In this document: positions 9,357 to 18,914 of the stretch, one piece after another
Layout of the letters: every line of letters starts with the position of its first letter
How positions within the stretch are numbered: the stretch's first letter is position 1
NCBI GenBank assembly: GCA_001972305.1
Contig: BDDD01000028.1
Span: forward strand, 39,545 to 103,544
Direction: 5' to 3'
Length of the DNA stretch: 64,000 bases
Origin: Cephalotus follicularis
Taxonomy: Eukaryota > Streptophyta > Magnoliopsida > Oxalidales > Cephalotaceae
Position numbers and translations under genes: made by a program
The notes under the pieces: generated by a model
The model's database searches: none
Told to the model about the DNA's origin: nothing
Seen by the model: the letters and a program-made list of their open reading frames with translations, nothing else

Positions 9357-11190
9357 AAGTTTTTTAAGTTTTTCAAGTTTTTCAACTTTCAAGCTGCACT
9401 GGTGGAGGAGGCCATGGACTTTCATGAGCCTCTTTATTTCAAGCCTCCATGATCATATTCGGTAAACCCTACCCCTATTGTTCTTTTATTTATTTTCATT
9501 GTTTCACATATCGTTCTTGATCATTCATTTTTATATTTATAGTTCATTTTTATTGTATTGAGGACAATGCAAAGTTTAAGTATGGGGGGTGGGGGGTTAG
9601 TACTAAAGTTCATTTTAATTTTGAAAGTAGGAATAAATGTTGATATACTTAGAAATAATAGAAAACCCCATAGGAGAAATAATAAAAATTTTGCCCTATG
9701 TGGATGGAATTACTGATGGACAGATCATTGAGTCTGTTGACTTGTTTGATCCCGTCTACACTCCTTTGTGATGTCCATACCAGCTGCGTCTAGCCAAAGA
9801 CGTTAAAGCCTAGCCCTTAGTGGCAGGCAACCAACTATTTTACTTATGTACCTTGTTTCTTTTATGTTTTTGTTTGTCATTGTTTTTGTAGGTAAATTAT
9901 GTGCAGATTGATAGCTTTTAGAGTTTCCGGCTGCACCAGTAAAAAAGGCCATGGACCTGCATGAGCCTCTTTATTTTGAGCCTCCATGATCATATCTGGT
10001 AAACCCTGCTCCATTGTTCTTTTATTTATTTGCAATGTTTCATCTATTTTTGCTCATGTACTGTTATTTTTATGGTTGTGTTCCATTGCATTGAGGACAA
10101 TGCAATGTTTAAATATGGGGGGTTTAGTACCAAAGTTCATTTTAATTATGAAAGTAGGAGTAAATGTTGATGTATTTAGAACTATTAGAAAACCCCATAG
10201 GCGAAATAATAAAAAAATTTGTTTTCAAGGAAAAGAAAAGGAATACATCTCAAGGTAGGAGTTTGTGCAAAAATAAAAAAATTGAATGAATAAAAAGACC
10301 AATCTTGTGTGTGTTCAAGGTTTCATAAATCTTAGTAAGGAGGAGGATGAAGAATTGATGTTCTTGAATAAAAAAACAAGAGAAAAGAATATATATATCT
10401 ATTTTACCTCTTTGAATTCAGTCTTGGTCTGTAGCCTATTTGATTCGAGTAAGTGAGCACGAGGGGTGTTCTACACTTAGTTACTTAAACTCAACTGGCT
10501 TGAGAGTAACTGGTCCAAAACTCGCTACATGGGTCTTATAGAAAGCTTAAAAGACTAAGACATTGCACGAATTTAAGTTGGTAAAATTTTTATTGATCTC
10601 ATGGGCAAGATATTGTAAAATCTAAAGCTACTTAGTAATTTGGGTGTCTGATGTATGCTCCATCCATGTCATTCAAACCAACAGTAGTGGAGGAATGAGT
10701 TCAATAAAAGAAAGAGAAAAGAAAAAGAAAGAAAAAAATGTGCGAGTGCTAAAGTTCTTTGTTTAACTCCAAAGTAAGATTTTATGTTACAGACAATGCA
10801 TATCTTGATTGGTTAAACAAATGACGAATAATAGAAAATTTTGGTAAAGCTCCTTGATTGAGATGTGTTATGATTCTAGAATTTAGAACAAGATAATAAA
10901 ATTCAAGTATGGGAGTGTCTATGAATTTTTGAGTAGATATACATTTAGCCTACTAGAAAAGGTAAGATGAACTGAATTTTGTGTGTTTATTCACTGAAAA
11001 CACTCACGAGACAAAACTTGGTCACTAGGGACACCTAGGGGTTTAAAGGCTTGTCGCATAAGCTAAATGCAATCGTGATTCCTACGAAAGTGAGTTATGG
11101 TTTTTGTTTTTGTTTTTTGTTTTTGTTTTACTGTTTTAGTTTTCCATTTTGGTTGCTTGAAGACACGCAAAGTTTCAGTCTGGGGGTATT
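9357..11190 (+). other. element B: 3' non-coding region with duplicated tail module
   Basis: No credible gene is present. The region contains two copies of a roughly 310-bp tail module (see the separate entry), then about 1 kb nearly identical to 3180-4206 of element A. AGTATGGGGG-like purine runs occur at about 9578, 10112, 10904 and 11177. The last, AGTTTCAGTCTGGGGG, is the polypurine tract next to the LTR. Confidence 0.8.
9384..10240 (+). repeat. two direct copies of the pol-end and 3'-tail module
   Basis: Copy 1 (about 9390-9695) and copy 2 (about 9928-10240) both run from the last pol codons (TGCACCAGT or TGCACTGGT, then CATGAGCCTCTTTATTT) through GAGGACAATGCAA and a G-run to CCCCATAG(G)AG/CGAAATAATAAAAA. 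About 230 bp of unrelated sequence (9696-9927) separates them. Element A has a single copy (about 2940-3245), so B carries an extra one. Confidence 0.8.
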
Positions 11191-12069
11191 TGTTTAGCAT
11201 AAAAAAGTGCTATTTTTAATGATCTATTTGTTAAACTTTTATGTTTGGATCAGATTACTTTGGGTTGTTTTTATTGATTTGCAAGTACAAAGAGCAAAGT
11301 ATCAAAGTACTGTGAAATTGGCTAAAATTGGTATAAATTGTAGTATAAAGCGTCAACGGGTTTATTATAAGCGTCAACGCTTAAATTTAAAGTGATGATG
11401 GTTTATTTTTAAGCGTCGACACTTTACGCTTCTCTACATCAGACCACCTTTGCTTCTCTTCTGGGTATCACATCCCAAGTGCACTGGTCTGACCAAAACC
11501 TCATCTCTGCACAACACCTCAAGTTCGCCTCATACCAATATCCCATGCTTTGCTTTGCCATATTCATACATGCTCTGCAAAATGGTGCTCGGCAAGTCGG
11601 CGTTCCAATTCTGCTCGGCAAGTTTGGTCTAGTAGTCTGTCGTTGCTTTGCTCTGCCAAGATGGTGCTATGCATTAAGGAAGATGGTCTGAAGCTCTGCT
11701 CGACAAGTTTGCATTTCAAGTCTGATTTTAAGATTAAAGAGCCGATGCTTTACTCGACACCGACGACGCTTAAGCACTTAAGTGCCAAATGTTAAACGTG
11801 AGTGTCAACGCTTTTGATTCAATAAAAATGTTCTAAGCAGCAATGCTATTTCGAAAGTGTCTACGCCTAGTGGTCTGGCAAGTGTGCACGTGGGTTTGGT
11901 TTGGCCGAAAATTGTTGGGATTCTTTTAGCACGTCTTTACTTTGTATTTTCGGAAAGTTTTTAGTTTTATTTAAGTAGGAATATTGGGGGATTTTCTTTC
12001 CTTTTCCTGTACACAATTGTAAGCCTATATATAAAGGGAAGAAAACGCTACAAAGTGAGAGAGACCCTT
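11191..12069 (+). repeat. second Athila-type LTR, left part (before insertion of C)
   Basis: It starts TGTTTAGCATAAAAAAGTGC, as at 4207, and matches 4207 to about 5085 before being cut by element C. Word-cluster members are again present (about 11345-11425 and 11735-11870), as is TATATATAAA at 12026-12035. It ends with the target duplication CCCTT (12065-12069). Confidence 0.92.
12026..12035 (+). promoter_or_regulatory. TATA box of the second Athila-type LTR
   Basis: TATATATAAA is followed by GGGAAGAAAACGC. Element C inserted about 30 bp downstream, close to the probable transcription start, which would have cut this promoter off from element B sequence. Confidence 0.6.
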
Positions 12070-12258
12070 TGTAACAACCCGAATTCCCTTTTATACTGTT
12101 CATGCATATATTGTACCGTATTGTACTGAACCGAATTGTATTGAACTGTATTGTACTGTATTGAATTGAGGTATTCCTATACCTATTGTTATTGTATTGA
12201 TTATATGCATGTATAATCAAGATTTTGGGCTGAGTTTAGGAGAATCCGAAGAATTGAC

Positions 12259-12265
12259 TATATAA
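12259..12265 (+). promoter_or_regulatory. element C: TATA box of the 5' LTR
   Basis: GACTATATAAGTCG lies 190 bp into the LTR and is followed by a strongly pyrimidine-rich leader. The counterpart in the 3' LTR is TATATAA at 19104-19110. Transcription from here would place the palindrome cluster inside the RNA leader. Confidence 0.65.
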
Positions 12266-12774
12266 GTCGATTCATTACTCTCATTCTCTGATTTCTCAGT
12301 CTTCTCCCTCTCTCTATCCTTCTCCTCTCCTCTCACCTAGCTGCCAACCTCCTTCTCTGTCTTGCAGCTCCATATTTGCTGCTCCAACGACATATAATGA
12401 TTGCAAGTCTCTTTCTTGCAGATTGAACAACATAGCAGCTGACTGTTGGGTGATTTAAGCCGATTAATTGATTGTAAGCTCAATTGTGGAAGGTTCGGTT
12501 ATAGGTAGGACTTCTCTACTTGTATTGTCTATTGCTTAATTGATTGATTGATTGAATTGTATGATTCATTGATTGATTGTATTGAATTGTGAAACTAGGG
12601 TTTTTATTGATTCCCTTGATGTAGCTGATCTAGGAAGTTTGAAACTGATATTGGAAGGTTGTAACAAGTTTTACTAACCTTCAAAGATTGATTTTAACCC
12701 TTGGTTCTCAAAGAATGGGTTTTAAATGGATTTTGGCTTGAGATTTGCTGGTTTTCTGCACAAAAAAACGGCCC

Positions 12775-13130
12775 TGCCCAGCAAAGACATCGATCCCCAA
12801 CCCATGGACATCTATGTCTTTTGCTTTAGAATGTAGCATCCTTGATTCCGTAGCAAAGACATCGATGTCTTTGAAAGACATCGACATCTTTGCCTTGGAA
12901 TTTCTTCTCCCCAGAGAAGGCATCGTTGTTGAACATCGATACACATTCCCAGGCTATTTTTATTGAATCGCGTCGATGTCTTTGTCCAAGGACATCCACG
13001 TCTTCAGCCAGAGTTTTATACAAATAGAAAAAGACATCGATGTCTTTCAAAGACGTCTATGTCGTTCCACAGTTTAAAGGAATACCCTGATACGCATCTA
13101 TATCTTTGGCCAAGGACATTGACGCCTATC
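12775..13130. repeat. element C: palindromic AAAGACATCGATGTCTTT word cluster (5' LTR)
   Basis: The cluster is built from variants of a word centred on ATCGAT. CAAAGACATCGATGTCTTTG at 12854-12873 is a perfect 20-bp palindrome, and a second word follows after one base, forming a larger inverted repeat (about 12853-12894). Other members are near 12785, 12810, 12905, 12970, 12995, 13035, 13055, 13095 and 13115. The 3' LTR has the same layout at 19615-19965. Confidence 0.85.
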
Positions 13131-14496
13131 GGCTGAATGGAACTTTTAACTGTTTTACAGCTAGTTTTCAACTCCTTTTCACATTGCCGCTTGACCGGAG
13201 CCACACTTGAGGTATTCAAGAATTTGAAACACAGTTTTCTATAGTTTTCAAAGATTGAATTGATAAATCAATAGGGTGACAGCTTAAGCCATAGGTGACG
13301 ATCCAGTGACTTTCACCAACCAAATAGATACTTCTTCTTATCTCGTTGATTCGATTGTCACCGTCTATTGGCTACTATCTGGTTGATTGATTGATTGATT
13401 GAGCCATAAGCGTTGTGAGTCTTAGTTCAAAAACTTGGATGCATATTCCCATTTCTCCATTACACATCACCACTTATTGGTATTGTACTGACAGATTGAT
13501 TGATTGTATTGTATGGATCTTATAGAGCGACCTTATGACCCGTATCGGCATGTTAGGCTATTGACCTCGTCCACCTATTTCGTCGATCGTGTCATTTATT
13601 GTATTGATCTGCTGACAAGCAGTATCTTTATTGATTGGCGATTGATGCTCCCGGAGGGCCGTAGCTCCGTAATGGTATAGTAGCTCCCCCATGGTTGTAG
13701 CTCATCGATATTGTATTGACCCAGCCATAGGCTAGAAGATCTACGAATTCCAGACCTTATCAGTCTGAGAACAATAGATAGATCTCCCACCTTTTTTGAA
13801 GGACTACCTTCTGTGGGATTGATCATTACTATAGATTGACATTGTACTGACCCGAGGTCGCATACTCTACAGGATATGATTGTTTGATTGGGTGTTTGAT
13901 ACACCACCATTGAGTGTCTGCCATTGATTGATTGTTATAGATCCTATCCATGTGCTCTGTTATGGGCCATTGTCATACGGATAGTCAGATTGCTAATTGT
14001 ATTCATGCATTTGCCATATCATGCATTTATATTGTACACCACACATTTATACTGTATAGACTGTCATCGATATTGCATGTTGTACATGCGTACATATTGC
14101 ATGGGGTTTCTGCTTAGCCTTTTGGCTAACCCCATCCTTTAGGGTGGGGCTGTGTTGTACTTTTTATTTGTGGCATAGGTAGGACAGCAAGTAGCAGCGA
14201 ACAGAAGGATTGAAGATTCGGTGCGACTGCATGACCGTTTGATGTGACTAAGCTTGGATTGTAAATGTACCGACAAGTATTGTATTGAAATGAAATGACT
14301 GGCATAGTATTGTAACATAATAGTATTGTATAGTATCGCATGGATGGAATATTGTATTGTATCTTCCGCACAATGATATGTTTTATAAAGTTTTTAGTTT
14401 TTCACATTTTTATATTGCTAGTCCCGACCATTGTATTGTATATTGGATTGAGAGTAATGCCACGTGTCCGTCCTCCGGGCGCGGGGTGTTACATAA

Positions 14497-14508
14497 TGGT
14501 ATCAGAGA
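14497..14508 (+). promoter_or_regulatory. element C: primer binding site (tRNA-iMet type)
   Basis: TGGTATCAGAGA starts three bases after the LTR. From general knowledge its first 11 bases match the complement of the initiator tRNA-Met 3' end, used by most plant chromoviruses. Confidence 0.85.
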
Positions 14509-14677
14509 CATTTGTTGGCCTGCTAGCGAAATATATTAATGCGTTGATTGATATTGACTGAATGGATTTGCATGATGTTTGTTCTTGCTTATTCATGCTA
14601 TTTATTATTGGAAAAGATATGGATATTGGAATTGAAAGAGATTGTATCTGATCATCCCATTGTTGTCCTCTATAGCG

Positions 14678-15470
14678 ATGAACAATAGGGGAAGGCGTGG
14701 CCGTCGAGGTGGAAGGAATGCTTCTGCTCCTACTCCTGTTGTTAACGAACCGACACCCGGTAATTTTTTTCTAGAGTATGATCCTAATGCTTCACCAGCC
14801 AGGGCTAACCCCGAGGTTTGGAGATAGTTATGTGCCACTATGGCACAAATGCATACTCTGATGGGATGCCAACATGCTCAAGTGGAACGTAGACCAAGGA
14901 GGGGAGACATGTTGGGCCGTTTCCTCAAGTTGCAGCCTCCAGCATTTGTAGGACTCCCCGATCCTACTCTTGTTGAGTCTTGGCTAGCTCAATTGGAAAT
15001 GATCTTTAAGTCCATGGGATGTGATGATGAATAGAAATTGTTATTGCCAGTGTATATGCTGCAAGGAGAAGCTGAGCACTGGTGGGCTATGGTGAACACA
15101 GATTGGACAAGGAATGGTACAGCCCGCTCTTGGGGATGCCTTCAAGAAAGAATTCAATGCAAGGTACTACCCTTGGGTAGAGGCAGACAGGAGAGAGATT
15201 GAATTTTCTAACCTGGTACAGGGGAGTATAACAGTTGCTGAGTATAAGGCGAGATTCATGCGATTAGCCCGATCTGCCCCGTACTTAGTGGAAGGCCAAG
15301 AGCGTAGAGCAAAGAAGTTCCTTCGGGGACTGAGATTGGATTTGGGGAGGCACTTGAATATTTTGGGATTGACCTCCATATCGGATATTTCTTCCTGAGC
15401 TATGCAGCTTGAGGATATTGCAGCTGAGGCTAAATAGGTGAGAGATATGTCTCGCACCAAGCCTACTCCT
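14678..15470 (+). pseudogene. element C: gag, broken
   Basis: The first ATG (14678) opens a basic Arg/Gly-rich start (RGRRGRRGGR). Landmarks follow in order: FLKLQPPAFVG (about 14923), WLAQLEMIFKSMGC, LQGEAEHWWAMV (about 15059), FNARYYPW, EFSNLVQGSITVAEY and ARSAPYLVEGQERRAKKFLRGL. This is the retrotrans_gag domain order of Tekay/Del chromoviruses. Stops near 14825, 15032, 15396 and 15435 and a frame change near 15110-15130 disable it. Confidence 0.85.
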
Positions 15471-15483
15471 TCTTCTTAGCAGA

Positions 15484-15837
15484 GTGGTAGTGACGGTGGC
15501 AGTACTAAATCATAAAAGACATATAGTAGTCCCTCTCCTGGTTCTCATGGTAGCAGTCAGGGTAGCGGGAATTTATCCCTTTCTCGGAGGAGGGGGCAGA
15601 TCGAGGAACGCACATCGAGGTGGCCGATCTTCAGCACCTAGTCAGGGTACACCCTCCAGATTTTCTGGGAGCGGCAATCGGAGTGCTACGGTCCCTTCTG
15701 TGCATTGTCAGAAGACCAACCATACTTCTGAGAATTGTAGATGGTTTTTGGGCCATTGCTTGGTTTGTGGTGGTTCTGACCACATTGCTAGAGACTGTCC
15801 TCAGAGTTCTCGTCCTAGAGGATTGGATCAAACATAG
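15484..15837 (+). pseudogene. element C: gag zinc-knuckle segment
   Basis: An open piece with a Gly/Ser/Arg-rich linker carries a complete CCHC knuckle, CLVCGGSDHIARDC (C-x2-C-x4-H-x4-C, about 15757-15798). A degenerate partner, HCQKTNHTSENCRW, precedes it. The knuckle would bind element RNA. The frame differs from the gag body upstream, so at least one frameshift lies between. Confidence 0.8.
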
Positions 15838-15939
15838 CCAGCATCGCCTTTATAGGGACCGACTACCAGTGTACCGTCTTCTTCCCGTGGAACTTCACAA
15901 TCCAAGGGGAAACAACCTATGAGTTTTGCTTCGACAGTT

Positions 15940-16462
15940 GAGGCTAGAGTTTTTGCTATGGAGCCGAGTGCTACAGCAGGGTCTGATGTTGTGATTGGAG
16001 GTACTATTCGACTCTTTCAACTTCCATCATGGGTTCTTATTGATCCGGGTTTATCCCATTCATTCATTGCATTGCATTTTTATCTCCCATGATGGTTTAA
16101 GGCCTGAGTACCTTCCTTTTCTGATGGAGGTATCCACACTTCTTGGTGAGTCAGCGACCACCGATCGAGTGTGTAGAGATTGAATTGTAGAGATTCATGA
16201 TCGTTGCTTGTTAGCCGATCTTATTATTTTACCGATGGATGGCCTAGATGTGATTCTAGGCATGGTTTGGTTGTCTGCTAGCTTTTCTCAGGTGGATTGT
16301 CATCGGAAAGTAGTCGTTTTCAGTCCTCCGGGACGACCGTCTTTTTGATTTCTTGGCACCTTAGAGCCATCGTGTGTTCTGATGATTTCTGCTTTACATG
16401 CGAACAGATTGTTACGACAGGGATGCCAAGGATTTCTGGCACACGTGCTCGATACAGATAGA
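15940..16462 (+). pseudogene. element C: protease, broken
   Basis: The active-site region reads LIDPGLSHSFI (about 16033-16065), where chromoviruses usually have ID-S/P-G-A-x-HSFI. The Asp is kept but Ala is Leu. Downstream come PEYLPFLMEVSTLLGES, DVILGMVWL and CQGFLAHVLD, which end this domain in the family. A stop near 16091 and frame changes interrupt it. Confidence 0.75.
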
Positions 16463-17400
16463 TGACAGCCGAAACTGGAAGATATTCCAGTGGTTTGCGA
16501 GTTCGGACATGTTTTTCCTTGAGATTTGACTTCGTTACCGCCAGACAGAGAGATAGAATTTGTGATCCACCTGATACCAGGAACTGCACCGATTTTCCGA
16601 GCACCGTACCGAATGGCACCGACAGAATTGAAATAGTTAAAGATACAGCTACAGAAACTTCTGGACAAAGGTTTCATAAGACCTAGTGCTTCACCCTGGG
16701 GAGCACCTATTCCTTTGTCAAGAAGAAAGATGGATCGCTCCGAATGTGTATTGACTATCGACAGCTCCATAAAGTTATAGTGAAGAATAAGTACCCTCTA
16801 CCGCACATTGATGAGTTGTTTGATCAGCTTAGAGGAGCGACAGTGTTTTCTAAGCTCGACTTGAGATCGGGATACCATCAGTTGAAATTCAGACAGGAGG
16901 ATATTCCAAAGACTGCTTTCAAATCGCGATATGGCCATTATGAGTTTCTAGTTATGCCTTTTGGTGTGCCTAATGCTCCCGCAGCTTTCATGGACCTGAT
17001 GAACTGAGTGTTCAGAAAGTATTTGGATCAGTTTACTGTGGTCTTCATTGATGACCTCTTGGTCTATTCCAGGACCAATGAGGAGCATACCCAGCACCTC
17101 TACATTGTATTGCAGAGATGGAGGGATCATCGATTGTATGTCAAATTCGACAAGTGCGAATTTTGGTTATCGGAGATTGCTTTTCGAGTGCAAATTGTTT
17201 ATGTTGACGGTTTATCCATGGATCCATCAAAGATAGAGGCAGTGAAAAATTGGAAACAATCGATGAATGCTTCCGAAGTTTGCAGCTTCTTAGGTTTATC
17301 AGGTATTATCGTCAGTTTGTTGAGGGATTTTCCCGAATTGCTGCACCATTGACCAGATTGACACAGAAGAATGCTGCTTTTATATGGGATAATGATTGTG
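16462..17400 (+). pseudogene. element C: reverse transcriptase, broken
   Basis: [13 protein letters not shown] (16738), [13 protein letters not shown] (about 16849), [17 protein letters not shown] (about 16956) and VVFIDDLLVYS with the catalytic Asp pair (about 17040-17070) give the RT signature of Ty3/gypsy elements. A stop at 17005-17007 stands where relatives have Arg, consistent with CGA to TGA. The domain runs to FIWDNDC (about 17400) and then jumps to the very end of RNase H. Frameshifts occur near 16740 and 17240-17260. Confidence 0.88.
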
Positions 17401-17465
17401 ACATTGAATATCATCCGAAAAAAGCAAATGTTGTTCCAGATGCATTGAGTCGCGAGCTGTCTTGT
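17401..17465 (+). pseudogene. element C: remnant of RNase H after internal deletion
   Basis: Immediately after FIWDNDC the reading continues as DIEYHPKKANVVPDALSR, which in relatives lies well over 100 residues further on at the end of RNase H. The catalytic Asp/Glu residues of RNase H are therefore absent. The junction at about 17400-17403 shows no inserted bases. Confidence 0.85.
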
Positions 17466-18850
17466 ATGACTCTTTCTCACATATAGGTGCAACCTGCATT
17501 GTTTGACCATATTAGATATGCTCAAATTGTTGACATGGAATTGCAAAAAGTGACTACTGCTATTGATGGGAGTTTAAAACCCGATTTCTCTCTATTTACA
17601 GATGGGTTATTCAGATACAGGAACATGATTTGCATTCCAGCCAATAGTGAGTTGAAGGAAAAGCTTCTTTCTCAAGCTCATAAATCTCATCTCTCTATCC
17701 ATCCATGGAGTACAAAGATGTATCGTGACTTAAAAACTTAACTATTGGTGGATTGGTATGAAGAGAGAAATCGCAGAGTTTGTATCGAGATGCCTCACTT
17801 GTTAACAAGTTAAGGTAGAGCACCAGAGACCGGCAGGCTTGCTTCAACCTTTGCCCATTCCCGAGTGGAAATGGGAGCACATCACCATGGATTTCGTGTC
17901 CCGTCTACCTCTGACACGCGACAGACATGATACTATATGGGTTGTGGTCGATCGACTCACGAAATCGGCCCACTTTCTACCGATTTGGATGACTTATTTT
18001 AGAGAAAACTTGTCTAGGTTATTTATAAAAGAGATTGTTAAAGCACATGGAGCTTCTGTTAGCATTGTTTCAGATTGAGACTCTCGCTTCACTTATGGGT
18101 TTTGGAGAAAATTACAGGCAGCTATGGGAACGGAATTGAGTTCCAGCACTGCTTTTCATCCCCAAACAGATGGTTTGTCCGAAAGGGCCATTCAGACATT
18201 GGAGGACATACTCCAAGCATGCGTTCTCGACTTCAGAGGTAATTGGGATGACTTCCTTTATTTGATTGAGTTCACATATAACAATAGTTATCACGAGAGA
18301 ATACAGATGGCTCCTTATGAGGCCCTATATGGTAGGAAATACCGATTGCTTGTTTGTTGGGATGAGGTCGGTGAGAGGAGCATTCTGGGACCAGAGATAG
18401 TACAGATTATCTCAGAGAAAGTGAATTTGATTAAAGGCCGATTGAATGTGGCACAAAATAGACAGAAAAGCTGTGCGGATGTTCATTGCAAAAGCTTGGA
18501 GTTTAGTGTTGGTGACCATGTTTTTCTCAAAGTGTCACCCACTAAAGGAGTCATGAGATTCGAGAAGAAAGGAAAGCTTTCTCCCCGTTTTATCGGACCT
18601 TTCGAGGTATTGGATCGGATTGGTCAACTTGCTTATAGGCTTGCTGTGCCTCCAGCCTTGTCGGGAGTGCATAAGGTGTTCCACGTTTCTCAGTTGAGAG
18701 TAATGCCACATGTCCGTCCTTTGGGTGCGGGGTGTTACAGAGTATTGAGGAACAAGACCATTCCTTTGGTTAGTGTTCTATGACAGTATCATGGTTCAGT
18801 GGAGTGCACTTGGGAGTGCGAGGATGATATGACAGAGACATATCCCTTCC
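17466..18850 (+). pseudogene. element C: integrase and damaged chromodomain region
   Basis: Landmarks are LSQAHKSHLSIHPWSTKMYRDLK, WEHITMDFVSRLP with the first catalytic Asp (about 17868), VSIVSD followed by a stop where relatives have Arg (about 18078), SERAIQTLEDILQ with the Glu (about 18178-18215), YEALYGRKYR, and VGDHVFLKVSPTKGVMRF. The zinc domain is degraded (frame breaks about 17742-17820). After VFHVSQLR (about 18697) the family's linker and first half of the chromodomain are replaced by a 46-bp copy of the LTR terminus. The reading then resumes at LRNKTIPLVSVL, a later part of the chromodomain. It ends near WECEDDM and YPFLF (about 18845). Confidence 0.85.
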
Positions 18851-18902
18851 TATTTGGTTGGTTGTCCAATTGACTATTAAATCTGGGGACCAGATTCTTT
18901 TA

Positions 18903-18914
18903 ATTAGGGGAGAA
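18903..18914 (+). promoter_or_regulatory. element C: polypurine tract
   Basis: ATTAGGGGAGAA ends directly at the start of the 3' LTR (TGTAACGACCCG, 18915). Confidence 0.8.

Larger units (their letters stand above)
5963..11190 (+). mobile_element. element B internal region: deletion derivative of an Athila-type element
   Basis: Between two matching LTRs (4207-5962 and 11191-22211) the internal region holds a primer binding site, gag, protease and then only the extreme tail of integrase, followed by 1.8 kb of non-coding sequence. RT, RNase H and the integrase core are missing, so the copy could only have moved with proteins supplied by relatives. Its 3' region matches that of element A. Flanking duplications cannot be checked because the left partner A is truncated. 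Confidence 0.88.
12070..14493 (+). repeat. element C: 5' LTR
   Basis: It runs from TGTAACAACCCG to GGGGTGTTACA. The TATA box TATATAA is at 12259-12265, followed by a CT-rich leader (about 12280-12350). The word cluster (12775-13130) lies downstream in R/U5. TTGA/GATT microsatellites occur at about 12537-12580 and 13380-13402. ATTGTATT-rich stretches fill the rest. No coding function is visible. Confidence 0.93.

Noticed and set aside
16744-17007. RT frames of elements C, D, J considered as functional genes
   Set aside because: Each is bounded by stops, frame changes or deletions relative to its family and lacks a complete Gag-Pol frame.
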